A stretch of 64,000 nt of DNA, taken from RPQJ01 sp963754535 (lineage in GTDB: Bacteria > Pseudomonadota > Gammaproteobacteria > Steroidobacterales > Steroidobacteraceae). The position numbers and the translations under genes were made by a program. The notes under the pieces are model-generated. The model searched no databases and was not told the DNA's origin. It saw nothing but the letters and a program-made list of their open reading frames with translations. Shown here piece by piece: positions 18,216-27,023 of this stretch. The first letter of the stretch is position 1. Each line of letters starts with the position of its first letter. The stretch is taken from assembly GCA_963754535.1 (NCBI GenBank), contig CAVWGG010000010.1, positions 62,001-126,000 on the forward strand, in the 5' to 3' direction.

Positions 18216-19733
18216 TCAACGCAGTGCGTAGTTCCAGGTGACGTAAGCGCGCGGCAGCACGGCTTGGTCGCCCTTCCACTTGCGATCCTGGCTGTCGACG
18301 CCGACGCCACCCTCGAGCCAGCCGGAACGCAAGACACGTCGGTAGCTGAGATCCAGGCTGATCCAGTCTTCCGGACCCGGAGCGAACGTGTGCAGCGTGT
18401 CCGGCACGGCGCCGCCTTCGTTGATCCTGCTGTAGCGCGCCAGCACGGTGAGGGTGTTGGCTGCGCTGTCGACCCGGATGTAGCGCGCAGAGTACATGTC
18501 GCCGTCGCCATCCATGGAATGCCCCATGACGCGATCGTAATAGGTGTAACCATCCGGACTGAAAATCGCGCTGTTATAGGCGCAGTCCCACACCTTCTCG
18601 CCGTCGATCGTGCCGCCGCAGCGCGTGTTGGACCACTCCAGGCCGGCACGCCACGTACTGCCATCACCCTCGTGTTCGCCCCAGGTTTCGACCCCGTACG
18701 TATCCAGACTGCGATAGGGCCGAGGAATCTTGTTGTCGATCGTCTCGCCCGTGTGTTGGTTGTACAGCGCGTAGTTCCAGTCGCCGATCGGCGAGGCCCA
18801 ACGGATGTCCCAACTCGCCAATTGATTGCCGGGTTCATCGGCGGGATCGACGTTTTCCCCGGCGTTGTCGTTACCAGAGAACATGTTCCAGAAGTCATCC
18901 CAGGTGCAGGATCGTCCTTCCCCGCAAAGTTGTGCGGTACGATCGAGGCTGATCTCCAGTCCATCCACCGGCCGCGCCGACACACGCATGCCCCAGAACA
19001 CCGGGTGCGCATAGTCGTCGCGCGAGCCTTCCATCTGGCCGACAAAGGTCGTCAGGCGCCACGGCCCAAGCCAGCTCAGCCACTTCGTCTCGAACGGCAT
19101 TGACACCGCACGATCGAGTGCAATCTCGGGCACGGGTCGCGCGTTGTTGGACATGATCAGGCTACCCTCCCAGCCCGAGCCCCACCAGCGATCCTGCTGG
19201 CCGGCAGTGACGATCCAGTTGCCGAATTTGCCGGCCACGTAGGAACCGTCGAGACGTCCAGGCAGGCCGTCATCCGGGTCGATCGCGCCGGTGACCTGCA
19301 GTCGCCCGCCGAACCGTTCGCCGAAGAAGCTGGCTGCGTAGAGACTGACCTCGCCCTCCTCGCGTGGTGTGTCCGCAAAGGTGCGCAATTGCGTGGGCCT
19401 GGCGGCCGCACCGACCTCGACGCCGAGGGTGGCCTTGCCTTCGCCGGCCAGAGAACGCAGGCGCGCAATGGCCGCGAGCTGGGCAGCGGTAGGAGCCTTC
19501 GCGGAAACATTGTCGAGTGCGTTCGCCAGGTCCGACGCGGCGATGGGCCATGTCGACATCGGCAGGTCGATCACGCCCGAGTCGACGAGCAACTGGACGT
19601 CATGCCGCACCTGCATATTGCCGGGCGCAATCCAGGGTTCGCCCGCGGATGCAAGCGATCCCGAAGCCAGGAAGGCCAGGAAGGCCAGGAAGGCCAGGAA
19701 GGCCCGATCAGTCCGTGACGGGTTCAAGCACAT
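18216..19733 (-). CDS. Wzi-family capsule assembly outer-membrane protein (copy 2)
   Basis: 505 residues. The signal peptide carries a short tandem repeat giving FLA four times before SGSLASAGEPW. The mature part begins WIAPGNMQVRHDVQLLVDSGVI, matching copy 1. The barrel has QDRWWGSGWEGSLIMSNNARP, SWLGPWRLTTFVGQMEGSRDD and GVETWGEHEGDGSTWRAGLEW, and it ends VTWNYALR. The order of motifs is the same as in copy 1, but the sequences are well diverged. It should be an outer-membrane beta-barrel that interacts with the exported polysaccharide. It lies just after pgi and just before copy 1, with the SLBB exporter next, so the surface-assembly genes are grouped. Confidence 0.85.
   Translation of the reverse strand: MCLNPSRTDRAFLAFLAFLAFLASGSLASAGEPWIAPGNMQVRHDVQLLVDSGVIDLPMSTWPIAASDLANALDNVSAKAPTAAQLAAIARLRSLAGEGKATLGVEVGAAARPTQLRTFADTPREEGEVSLYAASFFGERFGGRLQVTGAIDPDDGLPGRLDGSYVAGKFGNWIVTAGQQDRWWGSGWEGSLIMSNNARPVPEIALDRAVSMPFETKWLSWLGPWRLTTFVGQMEGSRDDYAHPVFWGMRVSARPVDGLEISLDRTAQLCGEGRSCTWDDFWNMFSGNDNAGENVDPADEPGNQLASWDIRWASPIGDWNYALYNQHTGETIDNKIPRPYRSLDTYGVETWGEHEGDGSTWRAGLEWSNTRCGGTIDGEKVWDCAYNSAIFSPDGYTYYDRVMGHSMDGDGDMYSARYIRVDSAANTLTVLARYSRINEGGAVPDTLHTFAPGPEDWISLDLSYRRVLRSGWLEGGVGVDSQDRKWKGDQAVLPRAYVTWNYALR
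19666..19704. repeat. 9-bp tandem repeat in the Wzi copy 2 signal peptide
   Basis: The unit GCCAGGAAG (plus strand) is present four times in perfect tandem followed by a partial GCC. On the coding strand each unit gives Phe-Leu-Ala. Because the unit is a multiple of three, copy-number change would lengthen or shorten the hydrophobic core of the signal peptide without shifting the frame. Confidence 0.9.
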
Positions 19734-19754
19734 CCGGCCATGTTACTGGCCTGC

Positions 19755-21395
19755 TCAGTCGCCGCGCCAGCGCTGTACCTGCGCTAGCAGCTTCTGCATG
19801 TGGTCCGGCCCTTCTGGCCAGAGGCCCGTCCGCACCGGCTCGTTCATGGACGTCGCAAGTTTCTTACCCAGCTCGACGCCCCACTGGTCGAACGGATTCA
19901 CGTTCCAGATGACCGACTGCACGAACACCTTGTGCTCGTACCAGGCGATCAATTTGCCGACTGCGCGTGGCCCCATGCGCGGCACGAGGACGAGACTGCT
20001 GGGTCTGTTGCCCGCGTGCACCTTGTGCGGCACCAGGCGATCGATCTCCACCGATGCCGTGCCCCTGGCTTGCAGGTCTGCCTTCACCTGCTCCGCGGTC
20101 TGGCCGAATGCAAACGCCTCGGCCTGCGCGAAACAATTTGCCAGCGCCAGGTCCTGGTGCTGCAGGAACCGGCTCGAGCCGTTGACCGGTGCGATGAAAT
20201 CGAGCGCGACCCGCGCCGTGCCCTGGTGCAACAGCTGAAAAAACGAGTGCTGCGCGTTGTTGCCCGGCTCGCCCCAGACGACGTTGCCGGTCATGCACCC
20301 CACAGGCTGCCCATCACGGGTGACGCTCTTGCCGTTCGATTCCATCTCCAGCTGCTGCAGGTACGCGGGGAAGCGGTGCAGGCGTCGGTCGTACGGCAGG
20401 ACGGCGAGTGAATCGAGTCCGAGAAAGTTGATATTCCACACGCCTAGCAGACCCATCAGCACGGGCAAGTTGCGATCGAGCGGCGCGGTGCGGAAATGCT
20501 CGTCCATTTCGTGGCCGCCGGCCAGCATCAACTCGAACTGATCCATGCCCAGCGACAACGCAATCGCAAGGCCGACCGCGGACCACAGCGAATACCGTCC
20601 GCCAACCCAGTCCCACATGGTGAAGCGCGACTCGGGCGCGATGCCGAACGCGTCCATGGCCTTGTGGTTGGTCGACACGGCGACGAAATGATGGGCGATG
20701 CCTTTTTCGCCAAGCTCGCCGATGAGCCATTCGCGCGCTGCGTTGGCGTTGGCAAGCGTCTCCTGCGTCGTGAAAGTCTTGGAGCAGATGACGAAAAGCG
20801 TGGTCGCAGGATTTATCTTCTCGAGCGCGTCCGCAAGTTCGACGCCATCGACGTTCGACACGCAATGCAAACGGATGCCCTTGTTGCGGAATCGGGCCAA
20901 TGCCTCCGTCGCCATCACGATGCCGAGATCCGAGCCGCCGATGCCGATGTTGACGACGTCGGTGAAGCGCGCACCGGTGAAGCCGAGGATGCGCCCCTGG
21001 TGAACGCCCGTGACGAACTCGCGCATCTTGGCGAGTTGGCCGCGCACTTCCGGCATCACGTCCTGCCCGTCCGCCAGCATCGGACGATCAGAACGGTTGC
21101 GCAGCGCCATGTGCATGGCAGCGCGTCCTTCGGTGCTATTGACGGTCTCGCCCGCGAACAGCGCTGCGATCCGTGCCGGGAGGTCGCAGGCCTGTGCGAG
21201 GGATTGCAGGAGACTGAGCGTTTCGCGGGTCACGCGTTGACGCGAAAAGTCGTACAACAGGTCGAGTGCCTGGACACTGGTCGCTTCAAAGCGTCCGTCG
21301 CCATCGGCGACGAAGAGGTCACGCAGGTGTCGGCCCGAGAGTTGCGCGGCGTGCGCCTCGAGGGCTCGCCATTCGGTTAAGGTGTTGCGACTCAA
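19755..21395 (-). CDS. pgi: Glucose-6-phosphate isomerase
   Basis: 546 residues, the usual length for bacterial Pgi. It interconverts glucose 6-phosphate and fructose 6-phosphate in the cytosol. The sequence shows NIGIGGSDLGIVMATEAL, FVICSKTFTTQETLANA (the SKTF phosphate site), WDWVGGRYSLWSAVGL (Pgi signature 1), and near the end GKKLATSMNEPV. The best start is a TTG at 21395, giving MSRNTLTEWRALEAHA, because no ATG fits the family N-terminus. A strong Shine-Dalgarno is not obvious. It lies inside the polysaccharide locus between the second Wzi gene and the acetyltransferase gene, where it would link central metabolism to the fructose-6-P pool that feeds UDP-GlcNAc and mannose-type precursors. 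Confidence 0.95.
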   Translation of the reverse strand: MSRNTLTEWRALEAHAAQLSGRHLRDLFVADGDGRFEATSVQALDLLYDFSRQRVTRETLSLLQSLAQACDLPARIAALFAGETVNSTEGRAAMHMALRNRSDRPMLADGQDVMPEVRGQLAKMREFVTGVHQGRILGFTGARFTDVVNIGIGGSDLGIVMATEALARFRNKGIRLHCVSNVDGVELADALEKINPATTLFVICSKTFTTQETLANANAAREWLIGELGEKGIAHHFVAVSTNHKAMDAFGIAPESRFTMWDWVGGRYSLWSAVGLAIALSLGMDQFELMLAGGHEMDEHFRTAPLDRNLPVLMGLLGVWNINFLGLDSLAVLPYDRRLHRFPAYLQQLEMESNGKSVTRDGQPVGCMTGNVVWGEPGNNAQHSFFQLLHQGTARVALDFIAPVNGSSRFLQHQDLALANCFAQAEAFAFGQTAEQVKADLQARGTASVEIDRLVPHKVHAGNRPSSLVLVPRMGPRAVGKLIAWYEHKVFVQSVIWNVNPFDQWGVELGKKLATSMNEPVRTGLWPEGPDHMQKLLAQVQRWRGD

Positions 21396-21429
21396 GGCTT
21401 GGGGCTCCCGCTGTTCCTGGTCCGGCGCC

Positions 21430-22014
21430 TCAGCCGGCGTTCAGCCGCAGCACGCCCGCCGTCAGTACGTACCGATCGCCTGTGTGCGCACACACCGCCG
21501 TGCCGTCGCCCTTCGTCCCGAGCGACAGCCTTTCGCCGAAACGACTCATCCACCCGATTTGCCGCGCGGGCACTCCGACCATCAGCGCAAACGCCGGAAC
21601 GTCCCGGTTGACGACGGCCCCGGCCCCGACGAAGGCGTGCTCGCCGATCTCGACACCACAGACGATCGTGCAATTGGCGCCCAGCGTCGCGCCGCGACGA
21701 ACCATCGTGTCGCGGTACTCGTCCTTGCGCGAGACCGCCGAACGGGGGTTGTACACGTTCGTGAAAACCATGCTCGGGCCGCAGAACACGTCGTCCTCCA
21801 CGGTCACGTTGTCATAGATCGAGACGTTGTTCTGCACCTTGACGTTGTCGCCGATGCGCACTCGATTGCCGACGAACACGTTCTGGCCCAGCGAACAGTT
21901 GCGGCCGACGACGGCGCCGCCGCAGATGTGCACCCAATGCCAGACGCGTGTCCCAGCGCCGATGACTGCGCCCGGATCGACGATTGCGCTCGGGTGGACC
22001 GTGGCTTCACTCAT
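21430..22014 (-). CDS. wbpD: UDP-2-acetamido-3-amino-2,3-dideoxy-glucuronate N-acetyltransferase (WbpD type)
   Basis: 194 residues with left-handed beta-helix hexapeptide repeats, starting MSEATVHPSAIVDPGAVIGA and continuing GTRVWHWVHICGGAVVG, NCSLGQNVFVGNRVRIGDNVKVQNNVSIYD. The Asn-rich NCTIVCGVEIGEHAFVGAGAVVNRDVP and MVGVPARQIGW are characteristic of WbpD/WlbB. It acetylates the 3-amino group to give UDP-GlcNAc(3NAc)A using acetyl-CoA. Its stop is 35 nt from pgi and its start is 2 nt from the wbpB stop, so it is co-transcribed with wbpB. The C-terminal tail (GTKGDGTAVCAHTGDRYVL) matches the extended C-terminus of this family. Confidence 0.85.
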   Translation of the reverse strand: MSEATVHPSAIVDPGAVIGAGTRVWHWVHICGGAVVGRNCSLGQNVFVGNRVRIGDNVKVQNNVSIYDNVTVEDDVFCGPSMVFTNVYNPRSAVSRKDEYRDTMVRRGATLGANCTIVCGVEIGEHAFVGAGAVVNRDVPAFALMVGVPARQIGWMSRFGERLSLGTKGDGTAVCAHTGDRYVLTAGVLRLNAG

Positions 22015-22016
22015 CG

Positions 22017-23075
22017 TCAGTACTGCAGAGGCAGGGCAACGCGATGCTGGTCGCGCGCGGAGAGATAACTGGCAATCAGCACCTCGAGCGAACGCAGCCC
22101 CTCCCGGCCATCGGTCTCCGGCTCGGTCTCGCCGCGCAAGGTCGTTATCACGTTGTCGTAGTACAGCGGATGACCAAAGCCGTAGACGGAAGTGGTCTCG
22201 TAGCTGGCAGCCTTCACCTGCTCGTCGTCCGGATCGCTGTCTGCAAACTCCCAGTGCTCGATCTGGTTGACGGCCACGCCGCCGACTTTCACGCTCCCGC
22301 GCTCACCGATGATGGTGATGGAGCCCTCCAGATTCCTGGGATAGGCAAGCATCGTGACGTTGACGGAACCGAGCGCCCCGGAACGCCAGCGGATTCCGAC
22401 CGTCGCCGTGTCCTCGACCTGGATGTTCCTGGCAAGCGTACCCACATAGGCCTGGACGCTTTCGACCGGACCGATCAGCCAGTCGACAAGGTCGACGTAG
22501 TGACTGGCCTGGTTCATCAGCGCGCCGCCGTCGAACTCCCACGTGCCGCGCCACTTGGCGCTGTCGTAGTACGACTGCGGCCGAGCCCAAAAGACGTTGA
22601 TCGTTGCCATGTAGATACGGCCGAAACGGCCGCGATCGATCGCCTTCTTTACGAGTTGCAGCGTGGCATTGCGCCGGTTCTGCTTGACTACGAAGAGCTG
22701 GACACCCGCTCGATCGCATGCTTCGACCATCGCCAGGCCATCCGCCCAACGGGTCGCCATCGGTTTCTCGGTCATCACGTGGACACCGGCCTGCGCACAC
22801 TGGATGGCCTGGCTGGAGTGCAGGCCGCTCGGAGTGCAGAGCGCGACCAGGTCGGTGCTTTCTGCAGCCAGGAGTTCCGCCAGGTCTGCGTAGCCCTTGG
22901 CGCCGGATTTCCCTACCGCGTCCTCCAGAGCCCTGGGATCGTTATCGCAAACGGCAGCGAGTTCGATCCTGCCGGCATGCTTTGCGATGGCTGCAAAATG
23001 GTTCGACGCGATTCTGCCGCAGCCAATGACAGCGATACGGATCGGACGGTCCAGGACTGGTTTTCTTGCCTTCAC
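22017..23075 (-). CDS. wbpB: UDP-GlcNAcA 3-dehydrogenase (WbpB-type Gfo/Idh/MocA oxidoreductase)
   Basis: 352 residues. The Rossmann motif is IAVIGCGRIASNHFAAI near the N-terminus, the EKP motif is HVMTEKPMA near residue 104, and the substrate domain has WRGTWEFDGGALMNQASHYVD with the conserved His. It oxidises UDP-GlcNAcA at C3 to the 3-keto sugar, which WbpE then aminates using glutamate; WbpB itself recycles NADH through 2-oxoglutarate in the known Pseudomonas pathway. The next gene is wbpD with a 2-nt gap. The region upstream (23076-23142) has no gene and nothing recognisable. The frame is intact and typical of the family. Confidence 0.88.
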   Translation of the reverse strand: MKARKPVLDRPIRIAVIGCGRIASNHFAAIAKHAGRIELAAVCDNDPRALEDAVGKSGAKGYADLAELLAAESTDLVALCTPSGLHSSQAIQCAQAGVHVMTEKPMATRWADGLAMVEACDRAGVQLFVVKQNRRNATLQLVKKAIDRGRFGRIYMATINVFWARPQSYYDSAKWRGTWEFDGGALMNQASHYVDLVDWLIGPVESVQAYVGTLARNIQVEDTATVGIRWRSGALGSVNVTMLAYPRNLEGSITIIGERGSVKVGGVAVNQIEHWEFADSDPDDEQVKAASYETTSVYGFGHPLYYDNVITTLRGETEPETDGREGLRSLEVLIASYLSARDQHRVALPLQY

Positions 23076-23142
23076 TCTGACTCCAACCTCACTCGGTGAC
23101 GGTAGTGTATCCGAGCGTGAAGTTGGCTGTCAGCGAAGGCGC

Positions 23143-24153
23143 CTAATGATTTCCGTAGTACTCGACGTACCAGTCCACGAAATTGCGGATGCCCACGGAC
23201 ACTGGCGTCGCCGGCGTGTAACCCACGTCCCGCGTCAGGTCGTCGATGTTGGCCCACGTGTCCGGCACGTCACCCGCCTGCAACGGCAGCAGGTTCATCT
23301 CGGCCTTCCTGCCAAGACACTCCTCGAGCGTGTGGATGTAGGTCAGCAGTTCCACTGGCTGGTTGTTGCCGATGTTGTACAAGCGATACGGCGCCTTGCT
23401 GGATGCCGGATCCGGAGCGTCGCTGTTCCATTCGGCATTCCCGGTCGCGACTCGGTCGCAGGCGCGCACGACACCCTGCGCTATGTCATCCACGTAGGTG
23501 AAGTCGCGGCGATGGTGGCCGTAGTTGAAGACGTCGATCGGCTTGCCGGCCAGGATGTTCCTGGTGAACAGGAACAGCGCCATGTCGGGACGGCCCCACG
23601 GGCCGTACACGGTGAAGAACCGCAGGCCCGTGACCGGCAGCGAGTACAGGTGCGCATAGGTATGCGCCATCAACTCGTTGGCCTTCTTGGTCGCCGCGTA
23701 GAACGACAGCGGATGGTCCACGTTCTGGTGGACCGAGAAAGGCATGTTCGTATTGGCGCCGTAGACGGAACTCGTCGACGCATACACGAGGTGCTCGACG
23801 CCGTTGTGACGGCAACCTTCGAGCACGTTGGCCGTACCGACCACGTTGCTGTCGACGTAGGCCAGCGGATTCTGGATCGAGTAGCGAACGCCCGCCTGCG
23901 CGCCCAGGTGGATCACCCGGTCGAACTTTTCGCCGGCGAAAAGCTCGTTCATGCCCTCGCGGTCAGCGAGGTCGAGCTTGACGAACTTGAACCCAGGCTT
24001 GGCCTTGAGCTGGTCCAGACGCGCGTATTTGAGCCGCACGTCGTAGTAGTCGTTGAGGTTGTCGAGGCCGACGACCTCGTCCCCGCGCTCGAGCAGGATC
24101 TTCGACGTGTGGTAGCCGATGAAGCCGGCAGCACCGGTGACCAGGATTTTCAT
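23143..24153 (-). CDS. NAD-dependent UDP-sugar (uronate) 4-epimerase
   Basis: 336 residues of the extended SDR type. ATG at 24153 overlaps the tviB stop (TAATG). The N-terminus MKILVTGAAGFIGYHTSKIL has the GxxGxxG NAD site, with GLDNLNDYYDVRLKYARLDQL, a stretch diagnostic of UDP-glucuronate 4-epimerases (LpsL/CapI group). Next come HLGAQAGVRYSIQNP, the catalytic STSSVYGAN and YAATKKANE (Y-x3-K), and FTVYGPWGRPDMAL. Late motifs are YNIGNNQPVELL and GDVPDTWANIDD. The likely reaction is UDP-GlcA to UDP-GalA or the matching N-acetyl-uronate epimerisation, given the TviB-type dehydrogenase directly upstream. The two genes form a transcriptional unit. Confidence 0.87.
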   Translation of the reverse strand: MKILVTGAAGFIGYHTSKILLERGDEVVGLDNLNDYYDVRLKYARLDQLKAKPGFKFVKLDLADREGMNELFAGEKFDRVIHLGAQAGVRYSIQNPLAYVDSNVVGTANVLEGCRHNGVEHLVYASTSSVYGANTNMPFSVHQNVDHPLSFYAATKKANELMAHTYAHLYSLPVTGLRFFTVYGPWGRPDMALFLFTRNILAGKPIDVFNYGHHRRDFTYVDDIAQGVVRACDRVATGNAEWNSDAPDPASSKAPYRLYNIGNNQPVELLTYIHTLEECLGRKAEMNLLPLQAGDVPDTWANIDDLTRDVGYTPATPVSVGIRNFVDWYVEYYGNH

Positions 24154-25436
24154 TAGAGGCGCCCGTCCACTTCGTCGGACTTGAACACGTACTTGATATC
24201 GTAGAGCACGTGCTTCTTCTTGCCGAGCGCCCGCACCTTCTTGATGCCCATGTCGCGGAATTCCTGGTGGCCCACGCCCATGATCACCGCATCGTACGTG
24301 GCGGGCTTGACCTTCCTGACCGGCCGCAGCCCGTACTCGTGCTCGGCTTCGTCCGCATCGGCCCAGGGGTCGAACACGTCGACTTTGCAGCCGTATTTCC
24401 TGAGCTCCTGCACCACGTCTACGATCTTGGTGTTGCGCACGTCCGGGCAGTTTTCCTTGAACGTCAGGCCCATGACCAGCACGCGCGAGCCCTTGACCAT
24501 GATCTCGCTCTGGATCATCAGTTGTGCAACCTTCTGCGCGACGTAGATGCCCATGTTGTCGTTGATGCGACGACCCGCGAGGATCATCTCGGGGTGATAG
24601 CCGATCGCCTGCGCCTTGTGCGTCAGGTAGTACGGGTCGACGCCGATGCAATGGCCGCCGACGAGGCCCGGACGGAACGGCAGGAAATTCCACTTGCTGC
24701 CGGCAGCCAGCAGCACTTCTTCGGTGTCGATGCCTAAGCGGTTGAAGATCAGGGCCAGTTCGTTGATCAGCGCGATGTTGACGTCACGCTGCGTGTTCTC
24801 GATCACCTTGGCGGCCTCGGCCACCTTGATGCTCGACGCCTTGTGCGTGCCGACCGTCACGATCGAGCGGTACAACTGATCCACGAACTCCGCGACTTCG
24901 GGCGTCGAGCCCGACGTCACCTTGCGGATGGTCGAGACGCGGTGTTCCTTGTCGCCCGGATTGATGCGCTCGGGGCTGTACCCGGCGAAGAAATCCTTGT
25001 TGAACCTGAGGCCCGAGACCTTCTCGAGGATCGGGATGCAGACCTCTTCGGTGCAGCCGGGATAGACGGTCGATTCGTACACGACCACGTCGCCCTTCTT
25101 CAGCACCTTGCCGACCGACTCGCTCGATTTCACCAGCGGCGTCAGGTCCGGCCGCTTGTACTCGTCGATCGGCGTCGGCACCGTGACGATGAACACGCGG
25201 CACGGCTTCAGGTCGTCGAGGTTGGTCGTGTACGAGAGCTTGTCGGCATCCGCCAGCTCCTTCGCGTCACATTCCAGCGTGCTGTCGACGCCCTTGCTGA
25301 GCTCGGCCACGCGGTCGGCCTTGATGTCGAAGCCGACGGTCGTGAAACGCTTGCCGAATTCGACCGCGAGCGGCAGGCCCACGTAACCCAGGCCGACGAT
25401 TCCGATCTTGAGGTTGCGAAGATTGAATTTGCCCAT
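24153..25436 (-). CDS. tviB: UDP-N-acetylglucosamine 6-dehydrogenase (TviB/WbpA group)
   Basis: 427 residues from ATG 25436 (MGKFNLRNLKIGIVGLGYVG). NAD site GLGYVGLPLAVEFGKRF near the start, VPTPIDEYKRPDLTPL, ESTVYPGCTEEVCIPIL, AGYSPERINPGDKEH, and the catalytic cysteine in GLVGGHCIGVDPYYL. The late motif GLTFKENCPDVRNTK and the ending HVLYDIKYVF match the Vi-antigen enzyme TviB closely. It makes two successive NAD-dependent oxidations at C6 to give UDP-GlcNAcA, the entry compound for WbpB-WbpE-WbpD. An upstream in-frame extension to 25487 has no supporting homology, so the later ATG was chosen. No 3-epimerase for ManNAc-type sugars (WbpI) is seen in the window. Confidence 0.9.
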   Translation of the reverse strand: MGKFNLRNLKIGIVGLGYVGLPLAVEFGKRFTTVGFDIKADRVAELSKGVDSTLECDAKELADADKLSYTTNLDDLKPCRVFIVTVPTPIDEYKRPDLTPLVKSSESVGKVLKKGDVVVYESTVYPGCTEEVCIPILEKVSGLRFNKDFFAGYSPERINPGDKEHRVSTIRKVTSGSTPEVAEFVDQLYRSIVTVGTHKASSIKVAEAAKVIENTQRDVNIALINELALIFNRLGIDTEEVLLAAGSKWNFLPFRPGLVGGHCIGVDPYYLTHKAQAIGYHPEMILAGRRINDNMGIYVAQKVAQLMIQSEIMVKGSRVLVMGLTFKENCPDVRNTKIVDVVQELRKYGCKVDVFDPWADADEAEHEYGLRPVRKVKPATYDAVIMGVGHQEFRDMGIKKVRALGKKKHVLYDIKYVFKSDEVDGRL

Positions 25437-25514
25437 GATTCCAGACGGTCTTTCTTGGAAATTTATAGTCGCCAAGGATGCCATCACGCGCCCGTGCGGA
25501 ATATGAGACCCCGG

Positions 25515-27023
25515 TCAAAGGCTGGCGAACGCCAGCGCACCCAGCCCGACCGACGTCATCACGATGAAATAAGGCAGCGCCATCCAGACCATGCGGCCGT
25601 ACCCCAGCCGGATGAGGGGCGCCAGGGTCGAGGTCAGCAGGAAAAGGAAGGCGGCCTGGCCGTTAGGCGTCGCGACGCTCGGAATGTTCGTGCCGGTGTT
25701 GATGGCAACCGCCAGCCAGTCGAACTGCTCGCGCGTGATCGTGCCCTGCAACAGGGCCGCCTTGATTTCGGTGATGTAGACACTGGCGACGAAGACGTTG
25801 TCGCTGATCGACGAGAGCACCCCGGCCGCGAGATACAGCATCACCGACTGCAGGCCGCCCTCCAGCGCCAGCACACGGTTGATCATCGGCTCGAACAGGT
25901 GCTGGTCGTGGATCTCCGCGACGATCACGAAAAACACGACGAGCAGTGCCGTAAACGGCAGCGCAGCCTCGAAGGCCTTGCCGATCCGGTGCTCTTCGGT
26001 GACCCCAGTGAAAGCGGTGGCCAGGATGATGACCAGCAGCCCGATCAGGCCCACTTCCGCGACATGGAAAGCCAGCGCCAGCACCAGCAGGATCGCGACG
26101 ATGGCCTGGACGATCAGCAGTTGCCTGTCGCGCGGCGTCGACCGGGCCGCGAGTTCACGCGAATAATCCTCGAGCACGGCGCGCGCGGCATCCGGCAGCG
26201 GCGAGCCGTAGCCGAACAAGCGCAACCGCTCGACCAGCCAGCACGTGGCGAAACCGGCCAGCGCCACGGGCACGGTGACGGGCGCCATCACCAGGAAGAA
26301 CTGGCCAAAGTTCCATCCCGCGTGTTCCGCGATCAGCAGGTTCTGTGGTTCGCCCACCTGCGTCATCACGCCACCGATCGCCGTGCCGACCGCGCCGTGC
26401 ATCATCAGCGCGCGCAGGAATCCCCGGAACGCTTCAAGGTTGTCGCGGTGCAGGACCTGCACATCGGCGTCGTGCGTGGAATCGTGATGCGGCGTCGAAT
26501 GCGTCTTGCCAGAAGCGACGCGGTGATAGACCTCGAAAAAGCCCATGCCGACGGTGACCGCAACAGCCACGACAGTCAGCGCGTCGAGAAAAGCAGACAG
26601 CAACGCCGACACCGCGCAGAACATCAGCGCCAGTGATTCGCGCGAGCGAATCCGCAGGATCAGGCGCGTGAAGACGAACAGCAGCAGGTCGCGCAGGAAG
26701 TAGATGCCCGCCACCATGAAGATGAGCAGCAGGATCACCGGGAACGCGCCGGTGACCTCCTCGTACACGCTCTCCGGCGTGGTCAATCCGATGACGACCG
26801 CTTGGATCGCGAGCAGGCCACCCGGCTGCAGCGGATAACACCGCAGCGCCATGGCGAGCGTGAAGATGAACTCGCCCAGCAGCAGCCAGCCGGTAACGAT
26901 CGGCCCGGCAAGCAGCATCACGATCGGGTTCAGCAGCAGGAACCCGACGATCGTGAGCTTGTACCAGCCCGGCGACTTGCCGAGGAAAGCCTGACCGAAC
27001 GACTGCGCGAGCGTGTGGCTCAT
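25515..27023 (-). CDS. nhaB: Na+/H+ antiporter NhaB
   Basis: 502 residues, about the E. coli NhaB length, with roughly a dozen hydrophobic segments. The start at 27023 (MSHTLAQSFGQAFLGKSPGW) matches the family N-terminus FLGxSPxWYK and overlaps dnaQ by ATGA. Family signatures are LGEFIFTLAMALRCYPLQPG, LLAIQAVVIGLT, IFMVAGIYFLRDLLLF, SAFLDALTVVAVAVTV and YHRVASGKTH. It exchanges cytoplasmic Na+ for protons across the inner membrane. The link with dnaQ and the sugar aminotransferase gene is not functional; it appears to be simple co-orientation. The 78 nt before tviB contain no gene. Confidence 0.93.
   Translation of the reverse strand: MSHTLAQSFGQAFLGKSPGWYKLTIVGFLLLNPIVMLLAGPIVTGWLLLGEFIFTLAMALRCYPLQPGGLLAIQAVVIGLTTPESVYEEVTGAFPVILLLIFMVAGIYFLRDLLLFVFTRLILRIRSRESLALMFCAVSALLSAFLDALTVVAVAVTVGMGFFEVYHRVASGKTHSTPHHDSTHDADVQVLHRDNLEAFRGFLRALMMHGAVGTAIGGVMTQVGEPQNLLIAEHAGWNFGQFFLVMAPVTVPVALAGFATCWLVERLRLFGYGSPLPDAARAVLEDYSRELAARSTPRDRQLLIVQAIVAILLVLALAFHVAEVGLIGLLVIILATAFTGVTEEHRIGKAFEAALPFTALLVVFFVIVAEIHDQHLFEPMINRVLALEGGLQSVMLYLAAGVLSSISDNVFVASVYITEIKAALLQGTITREQFDWLAVAINTGTNIPSVATPNGQAAFLFLLTSTLAPLIRLGYGRMVWMALPYFIVMTSVGLGALAFASL

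Noticed and set aside
25436..25487. Longer N-terminus for tviB
   Set aside because: The extra 17 codons have no resemblance to the family start, and the later ATG gives the normal N-terminus.
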